From: Kitasatospora albolonga
GTDB taxonomy: Bacteria; Actinomycetota; Actinomycetes; Streptomycetales; Streptomycetaceae
Direction of reading: 5' to 3'
Assembly: GCA_002082585.1 (NCBI GenBank)
Contig: CP020563.1
Coordinates: 620,001 to 684,000, forward strand
Length of the DNA: 64,000 bases
The first letter of the stretch is position 1. Each line of letters begins with the position of its first letter. The notes below the pieces were generated by a model. That model made no database searches. It saw only the letters and a list, made by a program, of their open reading frames with translations, and was not told the origin of the DNA. This document shows positions 9,155 to 19,438 of this stretch, piece after piece. Both the position numbers and the translations under genes were made by a program.

Positions 9155-12100
9155 TTACCGCGTCCCACCGGGCACGGGACTCTGACCGGTCCGGACGCGC
9201 AGCAGGGCGAGCGCGCCGGACGTGGCCACGATCAGGCCGCCGGAGCCGTGAGAGCAGATTCCGGCCGGCAGTCCGTCGAGCGGCCAGCGGGTGCCGAGCC
9301 CGTCGACCGCGCTGTAGGTGTCCAGCCAGCTGCCGCCGCGGTCGCCTCCGGCGACGGCGAAACAACCGCCCGTCATGAGGGCAGCACGTACGGAGTGTCC
9401 GAGTGGTGGTACGGAGCCCACGAGCGGGGCAGCACCCCCTACGAACGTGCAGGTGCCACTGGCGTCCACGATCACCGCGGTCTCGCCGTCGGCCGAGGCC
9501 GTCAGGCGCACGGGATGCGGGCACAGTGCCACTCTCTTGGGTGTGGCCTGCCCGTACGGGGCCCATCGGTGGACCACTCCGTCGAGGGTGGCCGCCCACA
9601 CGACCGGTTCCTCCCGCCGGCCGGCCATGGCCAGGGCGACGACTGGTTTCCGGAACACTTCGCCACGCACGGGATCGGCGCCGGAGGCGGACAGCACCTC
9701 GACGGCACAGCCATCGGCCAGGGCCAGCATGCCTGCCGGGTGGGACGCGGAAGGCCCGGGGAACTCGCCGGACCCTTTCCTCAGCACCTGGCCGACATCT
9801 GCCGCGTCCCGTGAGCATCGGAGCACGGACCCGTCGGTGAGAACGAGCAGCGCGCAGGCCCCCTCGGCATCCGCGCCGACTCCGGCCTCCGCCGGGTTTC
9901 CCATGGCCTGGATCGCATGCAGGTCCTTGATGGGGCCGACACCGGGCCTCGACGCCACCTGCTCGCCGTCGGCGCCGTTCCACCAGATCAGCGTGCCGTC
10001 GTCGTGCGCGGTGATGAGCGACCCCGGTCCGGGTTCCCCGGCCGCCGACACACGTGTGGTCGTATGGCGGTCACGGGCTCCCGCGTTCGCCCAGAGCACC
10101 TCCAGTGATCCGCCGGGTACGACGACAGGCCCAGCCGCACGGGCGAGGTCGGTCAAGCCCTGACGGGCAGCCGTGAGGGCGAGGGCGAACCGCCGTTGCT
10201 GCCGTGTCCCACGCCGAGGCTGGCTGTTCCACACGGCGGTACGGGCGGCCTGGTCCGGGGCACTCAGGGCGCGAACCATTCGCGTCATGGTGGGGCCCGG
10301 CAGTGCGAGCAGGAAGTCGGGATCGTCCAGGAGGCACTGCATACCGCTCGTCGGATCGGCCGCGGCGGCGGCGAGGACGGCCAGCACGTGTGGCGGGACG
10401 CCTTCCCAGCCGCAGTCGGCCACGCGGAGTTCGTCGAGCAGGTGACGCAGCACGGTACGGCGGGGTCCCTGCGCACCGGCGGGCGGTGGGTGACGTGGTC
10501 GCCATAAGCCCTGGACGTCCGTCGCGTCCCCCTTGACCGGCTGCCCGCCGGGAGCGTCTCGCCACACGAGAAGGGGCCCGCAGGCGGACAGGCAGGACAC
10601 CAGCTCCGACGCCGACAGCGGGCCGGACGCCGAGGTGCCGGCCAGACGTGAAGCGACGGCGGCCCAGGTGCGCGCGTCGAGGAACAGGTCGTTGCCGAAG
10701 GAGCACAGCGCGGTCAGGGTGTCCGCGACCGCTGTGGCGGTCTGCGGAAGGAACTCCTGGAGCGTGCGACGGAGCAGGCCGTCGAGCCGGACGGCGGCGG
10801 CCTCGCAGGCACGTTCCAGAGAGCCGCTGCCCTCCCGGAGCAGGACGTCCGCGGCGGCGACGGCCGCGGCGAAGCAGCCGTCGCAGATCTGCTCCAGGGT
10901 GGCGATGGCACCGTCGGACACCTGCCCGCCGTAAGCGAGTCGAGTCCGCAGATAGGCGCCCACGGACGAGGCTCCCAGGCGCACTGGGGCATCCAGATCG
11001 AGGATCAGCCGTGCGGGCCGGTCGGTCGGCTGACGGGTGGTGCCTACCACGACCCGGACAGCCGGCAGCGTGGCCAGTGCCTCGACCAGTTCGGTGAGTA
11101 CGGCGGCGGGCTCCTTGGCCTCGTACAGGTGGTCGATGACGATGCTGCGGACGGAGCCTGAACCGTTCTTCCTGAGCTCGGCCAGCAGGCTGGGGACGCT
11201 CGCGGCGGTAAGCCCCAGCGACCTGGCGATGTCGGCAGCAAGCCGGTCGGCCGTTCGGCCACTGGCGTTGACCGCGGCCAGGGTCAGTTCGCCGGTCGGC
11301 AGGACGCCGTGCCGGGCCACCGTGGGGAGAGCGTCGCGCAGGCCGGCGGTCGCCGTGGTGACGACACGGCCCAGCAGCGCGGTCTTGCCGCTGCCGTGCG
11401 AGCCGGACAGCCACAGCACAGGGGCAGTCCCGGTGCCGGTCAGATGATCGAGGACGGTGCGCAGCTCGGCGTCACGGCCGGTGAAGTACCAGCCCGGCGA
11501 AGCGTCGTTGACCACTCCGCGGGAGGCCCAACCCCAGCCGGGGGGCAGCCAGGTCGGCGGTTCGGGCCGCATGTACCGGGGATTGGGCAGCACCCGGCAG
11601 CGAGGTTCGCCGTGACCGGCCACGATCCGCGCCTTCTGACGGGTGTGGCTCAGGGCGTTCTGTACGGATTCCATCACCTGGGTCAGGTCCAGGTACGGCT
11701 GATCGGTGGAGGGGACGGCGGCGTCGCGCAACGCGGTGGTGAGGGCCCGGGAAAAGACGGTTTCCAGTGCCTGGTCGGTCCGCCGGGCCGCCGCCACGAC
11801 CCACAGGTCCAGCTGGTCGTCGTCGGTCCGGTGGACCGACTGCGCGATGGTGTCCAGCAGAGCCTGCTCGCCACCGGGGGCGGCACCGCACGCGTCCAGG
11901 ATCAGCAGAACCTGGGCGAGGTCTCGACGCTGCCACAATGCCCTGATCAGATCAGCCGGTTTGGTGACCACCCGGTCATCCGTGCTCTGCTGGTCGTCGG
12001 GAGCCTCATACTCCGTCGGCGCCAGCACCCAGTCCGTTCTGAGCTTGAAACCGTGGCCCGTGGCGTAGATGACAAGGGTCGCCGTTCGCGCGCCGGTATG

Positions 12101-12331
12101 ACCGGCGGCGCCCTTGCTCCAGGTGAACAGGGAGTCCCGCAGGTCGGTGTGGGACAGTGCGTCCCCGTCGCCGTCCGTGCCGGGGAACAACTCGGTCAGG
12201 CCGAGTGCGCCGAGACCCGCACGAACGGCCCGGACTTCTTCCGGCACCTTGTCCAGGTCGCCGAACGATCCGCCGTATACGGGGCGCCCGGAAATACAGA
12301 AATACCCCGTGTGGCTCCCGCTGTCAGTCAA
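9155..12331 (-). CDS. caspase-like protease fused to STAND-type NTPase and C-terminal beta-propeller
   Basis: A 1058-residue three-part protein. The N-terminal 230 residues form a caspase (peptidase C14) domain with His93 in YATGHGF and Cys148 in LLILDACGA, so the catalytic dyad looks intact. A P-loop NTPase follows with Walker A GSHGSGKT (310-317) and Walker B-like SIVIDH (Asp400), then a helical section to about 740. The last 300 residues have repeated WD-like strands (DDGTLIWWNG, DGVVHRWAPYG), fitting a beta-propeller sensor. The start is TTG 12331: aaggtgg precedes it, and the TTG overlaps the stop of the upstream hydrolase gene by 8 bp, implying coupled translation. By family logic, ligand sensing would trigger NTP-driven oligomerisation and protease activation; that is inference. 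Confidence 0.88.
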   Translation of the reverse strand: MTDSGSHTGYFCISGRPVYGGSFGDLDKVPEEVRAVRAGLGALGLTELFPGTDGDGDALSHTDLRDSLFTWSKGAAGHTGARTATLVIYATGHGFKLRTDWVLAPTEYEAPDDQQSTDDRVVTKPADLIRALWQRRDLAQVLLILDACGAAPGGEQALLDTIAQSVHRTDDDQLDLWVVAAARRTDQALETVFSRALTTALRDAAVPSTDQPYLDLTQVMESVQNALSHTRQKARIVAGHGEPRCRVLPNPRYMRPEPPTWLPPGWGWASRGVVNDASPGWYFTGRDAELRTVLDHLTGTGTAPVLWLSGSHGSGKTALLGRVVTTATAGLRDALPTVARHGVLPTGELTLAAVNASGRTADRLAADIARSLGLTAASVPSLLAELRKNGSGSVRSIVIDHLYEAKEPAAVLTELVEALATLPAVRVVVGTTRQPTDRPARLILDLDAPVRLGASSVGAYLRTRLAYGGQVSDGAIATLEQICDGCFAAAVAAADVLLREGSGSLERACEAAAVRLDGLLRRTLQEFLPQTATAVADTLTALCSFGNDLFLDARTWAAVASRLAGTSASGPLSASELVSCLSACGPLLVWRDAPGGQPVKGDATDVQGLWRPRHPPPAGAQGPRRTVLRHLLDELRVADCGWEGVPPHVLAVLAAAAADPTSGMQCLLDDPDFLLALPGPTMTRMVRALSAPDQAARTAVWNSQPRRGTRQQRRFALALTAARQGLTDLARAAGPVVVPGGSLEVLWANAGARDRHTTTRVSAAGEPGPGSLITAHDDGTLIWWNGADGEQVASRPGVGPIKDLHAIQAMGNPAEAGVGADAEGACALLVLTDGSVLRCSRDAADVGQVLRKGSGEFPGPSASHPAGMLALADGCAVEVLSASGADPVRGEVFRKPVVALAMAGRREEPVVWAATLDGVVHRWAPYGQATPKRVALCPHPVRLTASADGETAVIVDASGTCTFVGGAAPLVGSVPPLGHSVRAALMTGGCFAVAGGDRGGSWLDTYSAVDGLGTRWPLDGLPAGICSHGSGGLIVATSGALALLRVRTGQSPVPGGTR

Positions 12332-13151
12332 GGGCCACCTTCACGGCCTGCGCGGTCCGGACGTTCTTCAGGTACGTGGCCGCATCATGTGCGGTGCCAC
12401 GGGAGTTGGAGGCCGGAAGGTCATGGATCTTCCCGGCGAAAAGGCCGTCAAGCTCCTTGACCGAGGCTACGACGTCTTCCTTCGCAGCGATGTTGACCCA
12501 GGTGGCGATACCAGTGGGCCAGGGAGCCTGACAGGCGTCACAGAGCGGATGCAGTTCGCGCAGCACCGGGCGCAGGCCCAGCGGGGAGCCGAGGGTGATC
12601 AAGGTCGTTGCGGAAGTCGCCTCGTGGCACCTCAACCAGTCGTAGGCGACCACGCTCCCCAGCGAGTGGGCGATGATCAGACGGGGCTGTGACTCCATGG
12701 CGGTGCTGAACTCGGCAAGGACCGCCTTCCTGAAATCGTCGTCGCGCAGGTAGCGGGCCACCTGCTTGATGAAGCCGATGATCCTGGCGGCCGTGCCTCC
12801 GAAGACCTTGCGCGACTGGAGTACGCGGATCGCCCACTGCACACTCCGTGGAGCGTATGCCGCCTTGCTCGACGCCTCGTATGAGGGCTCCTCGACCGCT
12901 TCGGCCAGCGCGACCAGGAGATCCTCCTCGACGCCCGGCCTCAGGTCGCCGACCACGTACTGCCAGCCGGTACCGGCCTTTCCGTCGTTGTACAGGTGCC
13001 CGTAGAACGCGCACTCCACGGTGAGGTCCTCAGCCTCCGAGAACCTGACGTTCCGCAGGCCCTCCCGCAGAGCGGCCAGCCAGGAGTCGTGCATCTCGTC
13101 ACGGCTCGACATATTGGCGCAAATGCCATGTACTGCGACAACGTCAGCCAT
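12324..13151 (-). CDS. alpha/beta hydrolase (lipase-like), first gene of the caspase/STAND operon
   Basis: A 275-residue alpha/beta hydrolase. VVAVHGI gives the oxyanion-hole motif near the N-terminus, IIAHSLGS the nucleophile elbow, AKEDVVA a likely catalytic Asp, and GTAHDAATYL the likely catalytic His. No signal peptide is seen, so it should be cytoplasmic. ATG 13151 has gggggtgg upstream; an in-frame GTG lies nine bases earlier. Coupling to a caspase-STAND gene suggests either an effector enzyme, for example acting on lipids, or a target of the protease. The true substrate cannot be read from sequence. Confidence 0.85.
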   Translation of the reverse strand: MADVVAVHGICANMSSRDEMHDSWLAALREGLRNVRFSEAEDLTVECAFYGHLYNDGKAGTGWQYVVGDLRPGVEEDLLVALAEAVEEPSYEASSKAAYAPRSVQWAIRVLQSRKVFGGTAARIIGFIKQVARYLRDDDFRKAVLAEFSTAMESQPRLIIAHSLGSVVAYDWLRCHEATSATTLITLGSPLGLRPVLRELHPLCDACQAPWPTGIATWVNIAAKEDVVASVKELDGLFAGKIHDLPASNSRGTAHDAATYLKNVRTAQAVKVALD

Positions 13152-13181
13152 CACAACCACCCCCGTGTCGTCCTTTGCCCC

Positions 13182-13204
13182 CGCTGTTCATCAAGTGAAC
13201 AGCG
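13182..13204. promoter_or_regulatory. inverted repeat upstream of the hydrolase/caspase/NTPase operon
   Basis: Arms cgctgttca and tgaacagcg pair perfectly around the five-base spacer tcaag. The repeat sits about 30 bp before the hydrolase start codon, where a repressor site or a 5' leader hairpin could control the operon. Confidence 0.5.
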
Positions 13205-13287
13205 ATGTCAGGCGAATCCTCCCCCGCAACGATACGGAAGCGCCGTTCTCTTCGTACAGCAACAAGGATGCACGGCATACGACGTGG

Positions 13288-13314
13288 CGTCACAGATCTC
13301 CGGATACTGTGACG
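13288..13314. promoter_or_regulatory. 27-bp interrupted palindrome upstream of the operon
   Basis: Eight-base arms cgtcacag and ctgtgacg are perfect complements separated by 11 bases, about 140 bp upstream of the hydrolase start. The spacing fits a dimeric regulator binding two successive major grooves. No known consensus matches well enough to name the regulator. Confidence 0.45.
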
Positions 13315-13345
13315 CGACACCCGCCCCGGGGGCACGCCTCGCCCC

Positions 13346-13396
13346 AGGAAGCTCAGCCGCACCCGACGCTCCGGACCGCCCCTGTCCGTGTCCACC
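13346..13396 (-). repeat. diverged copy of the 3' end of yjbQ
   Basis: This 51-bp stretch matches 20379-20429 at 43 of 51 positions without gaps, in the same orientation. Translated on the minus strand it gives VDTDRGGPERRVRLSFLG, the C-terminal signature of YjbQ. Similarity stops abruptly at tccacc, so only the gene end is present. This pattern fits the displaced end of a gene after integration of an element. Confidence 0.75.
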
Positions 13397-13665
13397 GAAA
13401 CTCCGTCAGGACAGCCCTGGTGCGTGGGACCGCAAACGAGGACCGGAGACGGTCGTGCAGGTTCGCAGGGTGGTCGGCCGAGGCCCCATCGGGACCTGTC
13501 GTGCTGTCAGATGCGATGCCTGGTCCGGCTCAGAACCGGCGTTCGCCTCATGTGTTCATCCTCATGAGGCACCTGGGCTGGACGCACGGGCGAGAGCGAA
13601 CCGCCCGACCCGAACGACCCGTCTGATATCACGATGCCATTGGCTGACCGGCTTGGGGAGGGCCG

Positions 13666-14085
13666 ATGGAACAGCGAAGAACGGCACTTGCCCGACGAAT
13701 TTCCGAGCAGAGGGCGGGAGTCGGCGACCCAAGGGCCTTGGTGGGTGAGATGCGGCGCGCAGTTCTTCTGGTCCCGTCGGCCGGGCCCGGTCTGTGGAGT
13801 GCCCGATCGGGCGGTGTCCGGTGGATCTGCGCGTTTACGGACGAGACGGCACTGGCCCGCTTCGCCGTTCACCATGGTCCTGGTGATCGGCCCATGGATT
13901 ACGCGGCACTGCTCGGGGCCCGCATCGTGGACGAGGTCGTACCGGCCCTGGGCGAACCCGCCGGGCTCGCTGTGGACATCGCCGACGAGGACGGGGCGAT
14001 GTTCTTCCCGCCGGTCACCGGAATCGTTCCGGACGGCGTCGCGGTCGACACCGGCGCGGCGGAGGTACGCAGCCATGGGCGGTGA
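13666..14085 (+). CDS. SseB-domain protein of a polymorphic toxin locus
   Basis: A 139-residue protein with the SseB N-terminal fold, seen in RAVLLVPSAGPGLWS, GGVRWICAFTDETALARFA and the region with PAGLAVDIADEDG. In Streptomyces, small SseB proteins are regularly encoded just before WXG-like and Rhs toxin genes, as here; they are thought to be chaperone-like or adaptor partners, but the role is not proved. ATG 13666 follows a gggagggcc sequence. Its stop overlaps the start of the next gene by 11 bp. Confidence 0.8.
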   Translation: MEQRRTALARRISEQRAGVGDPRALVGEMRRAVLLVPSAGPGLWSARSGGVRWICAFTDETALARFAVHHGPGDRPMDYAALLGARIVDEVVPALGEPAGLAVDIADEDGAMFFPPVTGIVPDGVAVDTGAAEVRSHGR

Positions 14086-14738
14086 CGAAGCGAACCTGGC
14101 CTTCGATCAGGCGTCGGTGGCGAAGTTCACCCAGGGCGTAGGTGCGACGATCGACCAGCTCGGCGACCTCGGCGGCGCCACGGGCTCCGTAATGGGCAAG
14201 GGATTCTCGGGTCTGGCCCTGACGGGAATGGAAGCCGGGCACCACGGGCTGTCGGTGGATTTCGAGGACTTCTGCGAACGGTAGGAGTGGGGGGTGCGCG
14301 CTGGTGAGCGACGCGAGCGGGCTCGCGACCCGTCTCGGGCTGGCGGCGGGCACCCAGTGGGAACACGACCAGTATGTCCAGGACTCGCTGAAGATCGGCG
14401 TCAACTCCCTGACGGGCGGCAGCCCCCACGCCAGTCAGGAGGACATCGCCCAGCAGGACTGGGAGGACGTCTTCACACCCGACTACCTGGACCCGGACTG
14501 GAGTTCCGAGTCGTTCGAGAAGGCCGGCCAGGACATGGAACAGACCTGGAAGGACACCGGCCACAGCGTCCTCACCGAGGGGCAGGGCGGTCGCGAGGCG
14601 GAGAGGCTCAGGACCGGCCTCGGCATCGGTGACGAGCAGTGGGACCGGGCACTGGACGACACGTTCGGGCCGTCGCCCGAGGAACGCGCCCAGCAGGCGC
14701 AGCGACAGGGCGATTCGGACACGGCTGGGGACGACTGA
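14075..14738 (+). pseudogene. interrupted WXG-like (ESX-type) partner gene
   Basis: Two open pieces look like one former protein. The first (ATG 14075, 69 codons) ends ...VDFEDFCER followed by TAG at 14282. The text after the stop reads EWGVRA, then shifts frame into the second piece, which runs from GTG 14304 to 14738 (LATRLGLAAGTQWEHDQYVQ). I recall intact relatives having CERWEWGVRALV at this junction, so a TGG to TAG change plus a one-base loss near 14300 would explain both lesions. It may instead be two separately translated small genes, since GTG 14304 has a purine-rich ggagtgggggg upstream. It sits between SseB and Rhs genes and probably served secretion or folding of the toxin. Confidence 0.6.
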
Positions 14739-14740
14739 AG

Positions 14741-17700
14741 TTGGGCGTCGGGGACTTCATCAGGGACATCACGCCGGACTCGGTCGAGGACGTGATCGAG
14801 GACGGTGTCGAGTGGGCCGGCAACCGGGTCGAGGACGCCGGGAACTGGACGGCGGACCGGCTGGACGACGTGGGCTGGGAATCCGGTTCGGACTGGGTGC
14901 GGGAGCAGTCGCGTTCGGCGGCTGATCGGATGGGCGCCGAAGCAGACGAGATGGATCTCGGGCAGACCGAGGACAAGACCAAGCTGGTCTACGGAAGCCC
15001 TGGCAAGATCCGCTCCACGGCAAAGCAACTGCGTTCCTTCCAGAAGGCGTTCGAGGACGTCGGCGGCGGATTGAAGGGGCTCGACTCCTCACGCCTGAAG
15101 GGCGAGGCGGCCGATGCGCTGCGCACCGCGGTGAGCACCCAGCCACCGAAGTGGTTCACCGGTGCCGATGCCTGTGAGAAGGCAGCTGCCGCCTGGAGGC
15201 GTACGCCGGCACCGTAACCTGGGCTCAGAACCAGGCGCAGACGGCGATCGCCGTGTGGAAAGAAGGCGTCAAGGCATCCCGGGAAGCAGCTGAAGGCCAC
15301 GCAAGCGGATCGACGACTACAACAAGGCCGTCGACCGCTACAACGCGCAGGCCCCCGAGCAGCGCAACCCCGGCACTCTGCCGCCCTGCCCCGCGCCGAC
15401 GTTCGACGACCCGGGCAAAGCGCTGTTGCAGGACGCGCAGGAACTCCTCGCCCAGGCTCGCGAGCAGCGGAACACCGCCGCGGAGACCGCCCGGAGCGCG
15501 GTCCGGGCCGCCCGCGACACAGCCCCGGACAAGCCCTCGTACGCACAGCAGGTGGGTGACGGTCTGCGGGAATTGCAGATCATCAAGGGCCACGTCGGCG
15601 GTGGCGCCATCAAGGGCACCGCGGGGCTGGTGAACTTCGTCCGGGGAATCAATCCGCTGGATGCGTACAACATCACCCACCCCGCCGAGTACGTCACCAG
15701 CCTCGCTGCCGGCCTGGTGGTCACCGCCAACGACCCGGTCGGCACCGGCAAGCAGATGATCAGCGACTTCATGAAGGACCCTGCGGAAGGGGTCGGCCGA
15801 CTGCTGCCCGACGCGGCGCTGACCGCGGCCACCGGTGGAGGCGGAGGCGTCGTCAAGGGTGTCCGCGTCGCCTTGGACGCGGCCAAGGCGTCCCGGGCGC
15901 GGAGGCTGCTCGACAACGCTCCCGACGGCGCCCACACTCGCCCCGACGGGCACCGCGTCGTCGCCGGTACCGACTCGGTCGACCTCGCCTCGGGCCGGAT
16001 GTTCCTGCCTCAGACAGATCTGGTGCTGCCCGGCACCCTGCCGCTGGTCTTCGGTCGCCGCACCGAATCCGGCCTGTTGGCAGGCCGGTTCCTCGGCCCT
16101 TCCTGGACCTCCACCGTCGATGAGCGACTGGAGATCGACGCGGTCGGCGTGGTACACGTCACCGCCGACGGGCTGCTGTTCCCCTATCCCCACCCCGCCC
16201 CGGGTGCCCCGACCAGTCCTGAGTCCGGGACCGCCCGCACGCTCCTGGCCCGTGAAGTGAGCGGCGACTACACGGTCACCGACCCCGGCACGGGCCTGGT
16301 CCGGCACTTCACCGCCCCGGCGGACAGCGAACCGGGCGAGGACGGCGATGCCTGGCTGGACCGGGTCGAAGACCGCCACGGCAACTGGTGGGCCGTGGAA
16401 CGAGGCGAGAACGGCACGCCGCTCGCCCTGACCTGTTCGGCAGGTCGTCGGGTCACCGTCACGGTGACCGACGGCAGAGTCACGGCCCTGTCCCTGGCGG
16501 GAGCGGGTGAGGACGGGTCCGCCCTGCCCCTGATGGGCTACGGCTACAAGGACGGAAACCTCACCACCGTCGTCCGGCCGTCCGGCGCGACCACCACTTT
16601 CCTTCACGACGAACGCCGCCGCGTCGTCGCCGAAGGCGGTCGGGCCGGCCACATCCAGATCACTCTCACCTACACGGACCCGGACCCGGACACCGGCCTC
16701 CGTACCACCAGCCTCACCACTGCCGACGGACGCACGACCCGGCACCAGATCGATCGCCGCTGCCAGGTGGTGGCCACCACCGATCCGCTCGGTCACACCA
16801 CCCGCTTCACCCATGACGCCCGCGGCAACACCCTGACCCGCACCGATCCTCTGGGCCTTACCACCGCCTTCACCCACGACGAGGACGGCCGCCTGCTCGC
16901 CGTCACCCGCCCCGACGGAAGTGAACTGCGCACCGTGCGCGACCCGTCGGGGCTGCCCACAGAGTTCCGGGGGCCGGACGGTGCCCGCTGGCTGCAGGAA
17001 TTCGACGACCAAGGCAACCGCACCGCCGTCGTCGACCCGGCTGGGGCCACCACCCGCTACGCCTACGACGGCCGGGGCAGGCTGACCACCGTCACCGACG
17101 CCCTCGGCGCCACCACCACCGTGGTCTGCGACGCGGCGGGGCTGCCGATCGCGGTGACCGATCCGGTCGGTGGCACCACCCGCCTGGAACGCGACGCTCT
17201 GGGCCGGGTCGTGCGGACCATCGACCCGGTGGGCAACGTCACCCGGGCCGTCCTGGACGAGGACGGCAATCTCGCCCGCCGTGTGGCCCCGGACGGTTCC
17301 ACCGAGTCGTGGACGTACGACGGTGAGGGGAACCCCCTCAGCCACACCGGCCCGGCCGGCGGCATATCCCGCTTCACTTACACACACTTCGACCTGCTCA
17401 CCATGCGCACCGGTCCCGACGGCACGTCCCACACCTTCGAGTACGACGCGGACCTGCGGCTCACCCGGGTCACCGGCCCGCACTGCAGCTGGTCCTACAC
17501 GTACGACGCCGCCGGCCGGCTCACTTCCGAGACGGACTTCGACGGCCGCACCCTCACCTACCGGCACAACGCCGCGGGGCAGCTCATCGCCCGGTCCGAC
17601 GCACTGGGCCGGACCGTGTCCTACACCTACGACCAGCTCGGCCAAGCGGTCCGCAAGGACGTGGCGGGCAGGGTCACCACCTACGTGTACGACCGGGCCG

Positions 17701-19438
17701 GGCGCCTGTCGCACGTGGCCGGACCGGACAGCGAGATCGTCTACGTGTACGACCGGCGTGGCCGAACCAAGACCGAACTCATCGACGGCCGCGCCATGAA
17801 CTACACCTACGACATCCTGGGCCGCCGGGCTCGCCGCATCACTCCGACCGGCGCGATCACCGAGTACGCCTACGACAACGCCGGCCGTGCCGCCCGTATG
17901 ACCAGCGGCGGCCATGAGATCGCCTTCACCCACGACGCGGCCGGCCGGGAACTCGAGCGTGTCTTCGGCGGATCTCTCACCCTGGCCTCCGCCTGGGACG
18001 AGGCAGGCAGGATCAGTGCCCAGCACCTGACGGCCGAGGGCCGTTCCCTCAACCGCCGTCACTACACACACCGTGCCGACGGCCACCTCAGGTCCATGAC
18101 CGACGATCTGTCAGGCTCACGCACCTTCGATCTGGACCCGACCGGCCGGGTCAACGCTGTCCACGCCGAGGGATGGACCGAGCGCTACACCTACGACGCC
18201 GCCGGCAATCAGACGACGGCTTCCTGGCCCGACTCCCATCCCGGCCACGAAGCCACCGGTCCCCGCGTCTACAGCGGGACCTCCGTGACCAGGGCCGGTA
18301 ACGTTCGCTTCGAACACGACGCCCTCGGCCGTGTGACCCTGCGCCGGAGAGCCCGCCTGTCGCGCAGGCCCGACACCTGGCACTACGAATGGGACGTCGA
18401 GGACCGTCTCGCCGCCGTCGTCACTCCCGACGGCACCCGCTGGCGCTATCTCCACGACCCTCTGGGCCGCCGCACCGCCAAACAGCGCCTCACCGACGAC
18501 GGGCAGGGCATCGCGGAGGAAATCCGCTTCACCTGGGACGGTATGACCCTGTGCGAACAGACGGTCCACGCACCGGGTCTTCCCCATGTGGTTGCTCTCA
18601 CCTGGGACCATCGTGGCCTGGTACCGCTGTCCCAGACGGAACGCCTCCTCAGCCCGGACAGCCGTCAGGAAGAGATCGACCGCCGGTTCTTCGCCATTGC
18701 CACCGACCTCGTGGGAACGCCCACCGAGCTCGTCGACGAATCCGGCGAGATCGTCTGGCGTGCCAGGAGCGCCCTCTGGGGCACCACCGCCTGGGCCCGC
18801 TCCAGCACCGCCTACACCCCGCTGCGCTTCCCCGGCCAGTACTACGACCCGGAAACCGGCCTCCACTACAACCTCTTCCGCCACTATGACCCGGAGACCG
18901 GTCGCTACACCTCCCCGGACCCTCTCGGCCTCGGCCCCGCACCGAATCCTGTCGCCTATGTGCACAACCCGTTCACCGTCTGCGACCCACTCGGCCTCTC
19001 GCCCTACTCGAAGTTCAAAGGTTTGGGCTGGCTGACGGACAAGCTGCTCGAGCGCCCGTCGTACCGGTACCAGCGGCTCGTCACCGACCAGAGCTACGAG
19101 CAACAGTGGGTCCTGCCCGACGGCCGGGAAGTACACGTCGACGGCGGCCCGCGGGACGGCTGGATCACGGAGGCGAAGTGGACCGGCGGCGACAAGGTCG
19201 GCGAGTGGGAGAATCCCCCTACAACCCCGATTTCAAGTACTACAACGAGAGCAGAATCACCGCCCAGGCAGACAAGCTGCTCGCCCTCAATGAGGACCTC
19301 GGAGGCAAGGGCGTCCGCTATATGGTGTCCAATGAATGGGGCGCCGCGCATGTGAACGAAGTGCTGGCCAAGGCATTCCCTGAGGCATACGCCAGCGGGC
19401 AGCTGAAGGCGTATCACGTGCATGAGTGGAATGAGTTC
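14741..19438 (+). pseudogene. Rhs-family polymorphic toxin with nuclease-like C-terminus, broken by at least three one-base losses
   Basis: Starting at TTG 14741 (LGVGDFIRDITPDSVED), a WXG-like helical N-terminus leads into a DUF6531-like segment (VDLASGRMFLPQTDLVLPG), many YD repeats (such as YAYDGRGRL and YTYDAAGRL) and the Rhs core end RFPGQYYDPETGLHYN...PLGL. After DPLGL comes the variable toxin, where RDGWITEAKW resembles a PD-(D/E)xK nuclease core. Frames break near 15192 (gcc gcc tgg should read ...LEAYAGTV), near 15304 (gcaagcgg, expected ...KRIDDYN) and near 19213 (gagaatccccct, expected ...SPYNPDF). The longest intact frame (about 15306-19355) lacks both the N-terminus and the end of the toxin. 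The last toxin part now reads straight into the immunity frame. Confidence 0.75.

Larger units (their letters stand above)
13152..13665. other. non-coding region between the hydrolase operon and the toxin locus
   Basis: About 510 bp without a convincing gene. It contains two inverted repeats that may control the minus-strand operon (13182-13204 and 13288-13314) and a 51-bp relic of the 3' end of a yjbQ-type gene (13346-13396). The rest up to 13665 presumably holds the promoter of the SseB gene, but I see no clear -10/-35 pair. Confidence 0.6.

Noticed and set aside
13021..13626. 201-codon plus-strand open frame between hydrolase and SseB genes
   Set aside because: It overlaps the hydrolase gene, has no ribosome site and its translation is Arg/Pro/Thr-rich without any fold.
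15225..18086. Long 953-codon open frame on the minus strand
   Set aside because: It lies opposite the Rhs core, whose plus-strand YD repeats are clear. The minus translation is Gly/Val/Arg-rich with no domain and is a GC-bias shadow.
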